A stretch of 5,682 bases of DNA. Origin: Candidatus Eisenbergiella stercorigallinarum (GTDB lineage Bacteria; Bacillota; Clostridia; Lachnospirales; Lachnospiraceae). The notes beneath the pieces were generated by a model. That model was given only the letters and a program-made list of their open reading frames with translations, searched no databases and was not told the DNA's origin. The DNA is taken from the NCBI GenBank assembly GCA_019120525.1, contig DWUW01000261.1:1-5682 (forward strand). Reading direction: 5' to 3'. A program made the position numbers and the translations under genes. Below are positions 5,679 through 5,682 of the stretch, piece by piece (positions within the stretch are counted from its first letter, which is position 1; the number at the start of each line of letters is the position of its first letter).

Positions 5679-5682
5679 TGGA

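Larger units (their letters stand above)
5539..5682. repeat. Candidate palindrome-rich repeat unit bounded by a 10-base direct repeat
   Basis: TCGGCATGGA occurs at 5539-5548 and again at 5673-5682, offset by 134 bases, with the second copy ending exactly at the window edge. Between them lie four consecutive stem-loops (listed separately). Packed palindromes in non-coding DNA, with direct repeats, resemble the composite intergenic repeats found in many genomes. An array continuing past the window, or a structured RNA, would look the same here. Short open frames cross it but have no family features. Confidence 0.45.

Noticed and set aside
5554..5682. CRISPR array
   Set aside because: The palindromes differ from one another. 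There is no set of identical short repeats with regular unique spacers, and no cas gene is nearby.

Overview
The window is a GC-rich stretch in which every convincing gene lies on the + strand. It is the 3' part of a surface-polysaccharide (capsule, exopolysaccharide or cell-wall glycan) biosynthesis operon. The genes are closely packed, with gaps of 27 to 51 bases or an overlap, and GA-rich Shine-Dalgarno sites precede three of the starts. The proteins (GT4, GT2 and GT11 glycosyltransferases and a long-form AsnB of 635 residues) look like those of a gut-type Gram-positive clostridium, most likely a Lachnospiraceae member with fairly high GC. That assignment is inferred from protein style and codon use; no marker gene in the window proves it.

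Layout: positions 1-413 hold the C-terminal end of a glycosyltransferase that begins upstream of the window. It overlaps a GT4 glycosyltransferase (391-1518), followed by an AsnB-type glutamine-dependent amidotransferase (1570-3477), a GT2 glycosyltransferase (3527-4564) and a GT11 alpha-1,2-fucosyltransferase-like enzyme (4592-5461). No initiating sugar-phosphate transferase, flippase, polymerase or chain-length regulator is present, so those functions must lie outside the window. No internal promoter was recognised, and the genes are probably read from an upstream promoter.

How they may work together: the four transferases would add successive sugars to a lipid-linked repeat unit, with the GT11 enzyme possibly adding a fucose-like branch. 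The AsnB-like enzyme inside the run is the least expected member. It may amidate a carboxylated sugar such as a uronic acid, although ordinary asparagine synthesis cannot be excluded.

The last 221 bases (5462-5682) contain no convincing gene but are dense in secondary structure. A long GC-rich imperfect hairpin starts directly after the fucosyltransferase stop codon. It is followed by a perfect 16-bp stem with A- and T-tracts (probable bidirectional terminator) and three more stem-loops. A 10-base direct repeat (TCGGCATGGA) occurs at 5539 and again at the last ten bases of the window. One hairpin loop is fully complementary to a downstream segment. This looks like an intergenic palindromic repeat element or a structured RNA, and it is the part of the window most worth a second look.
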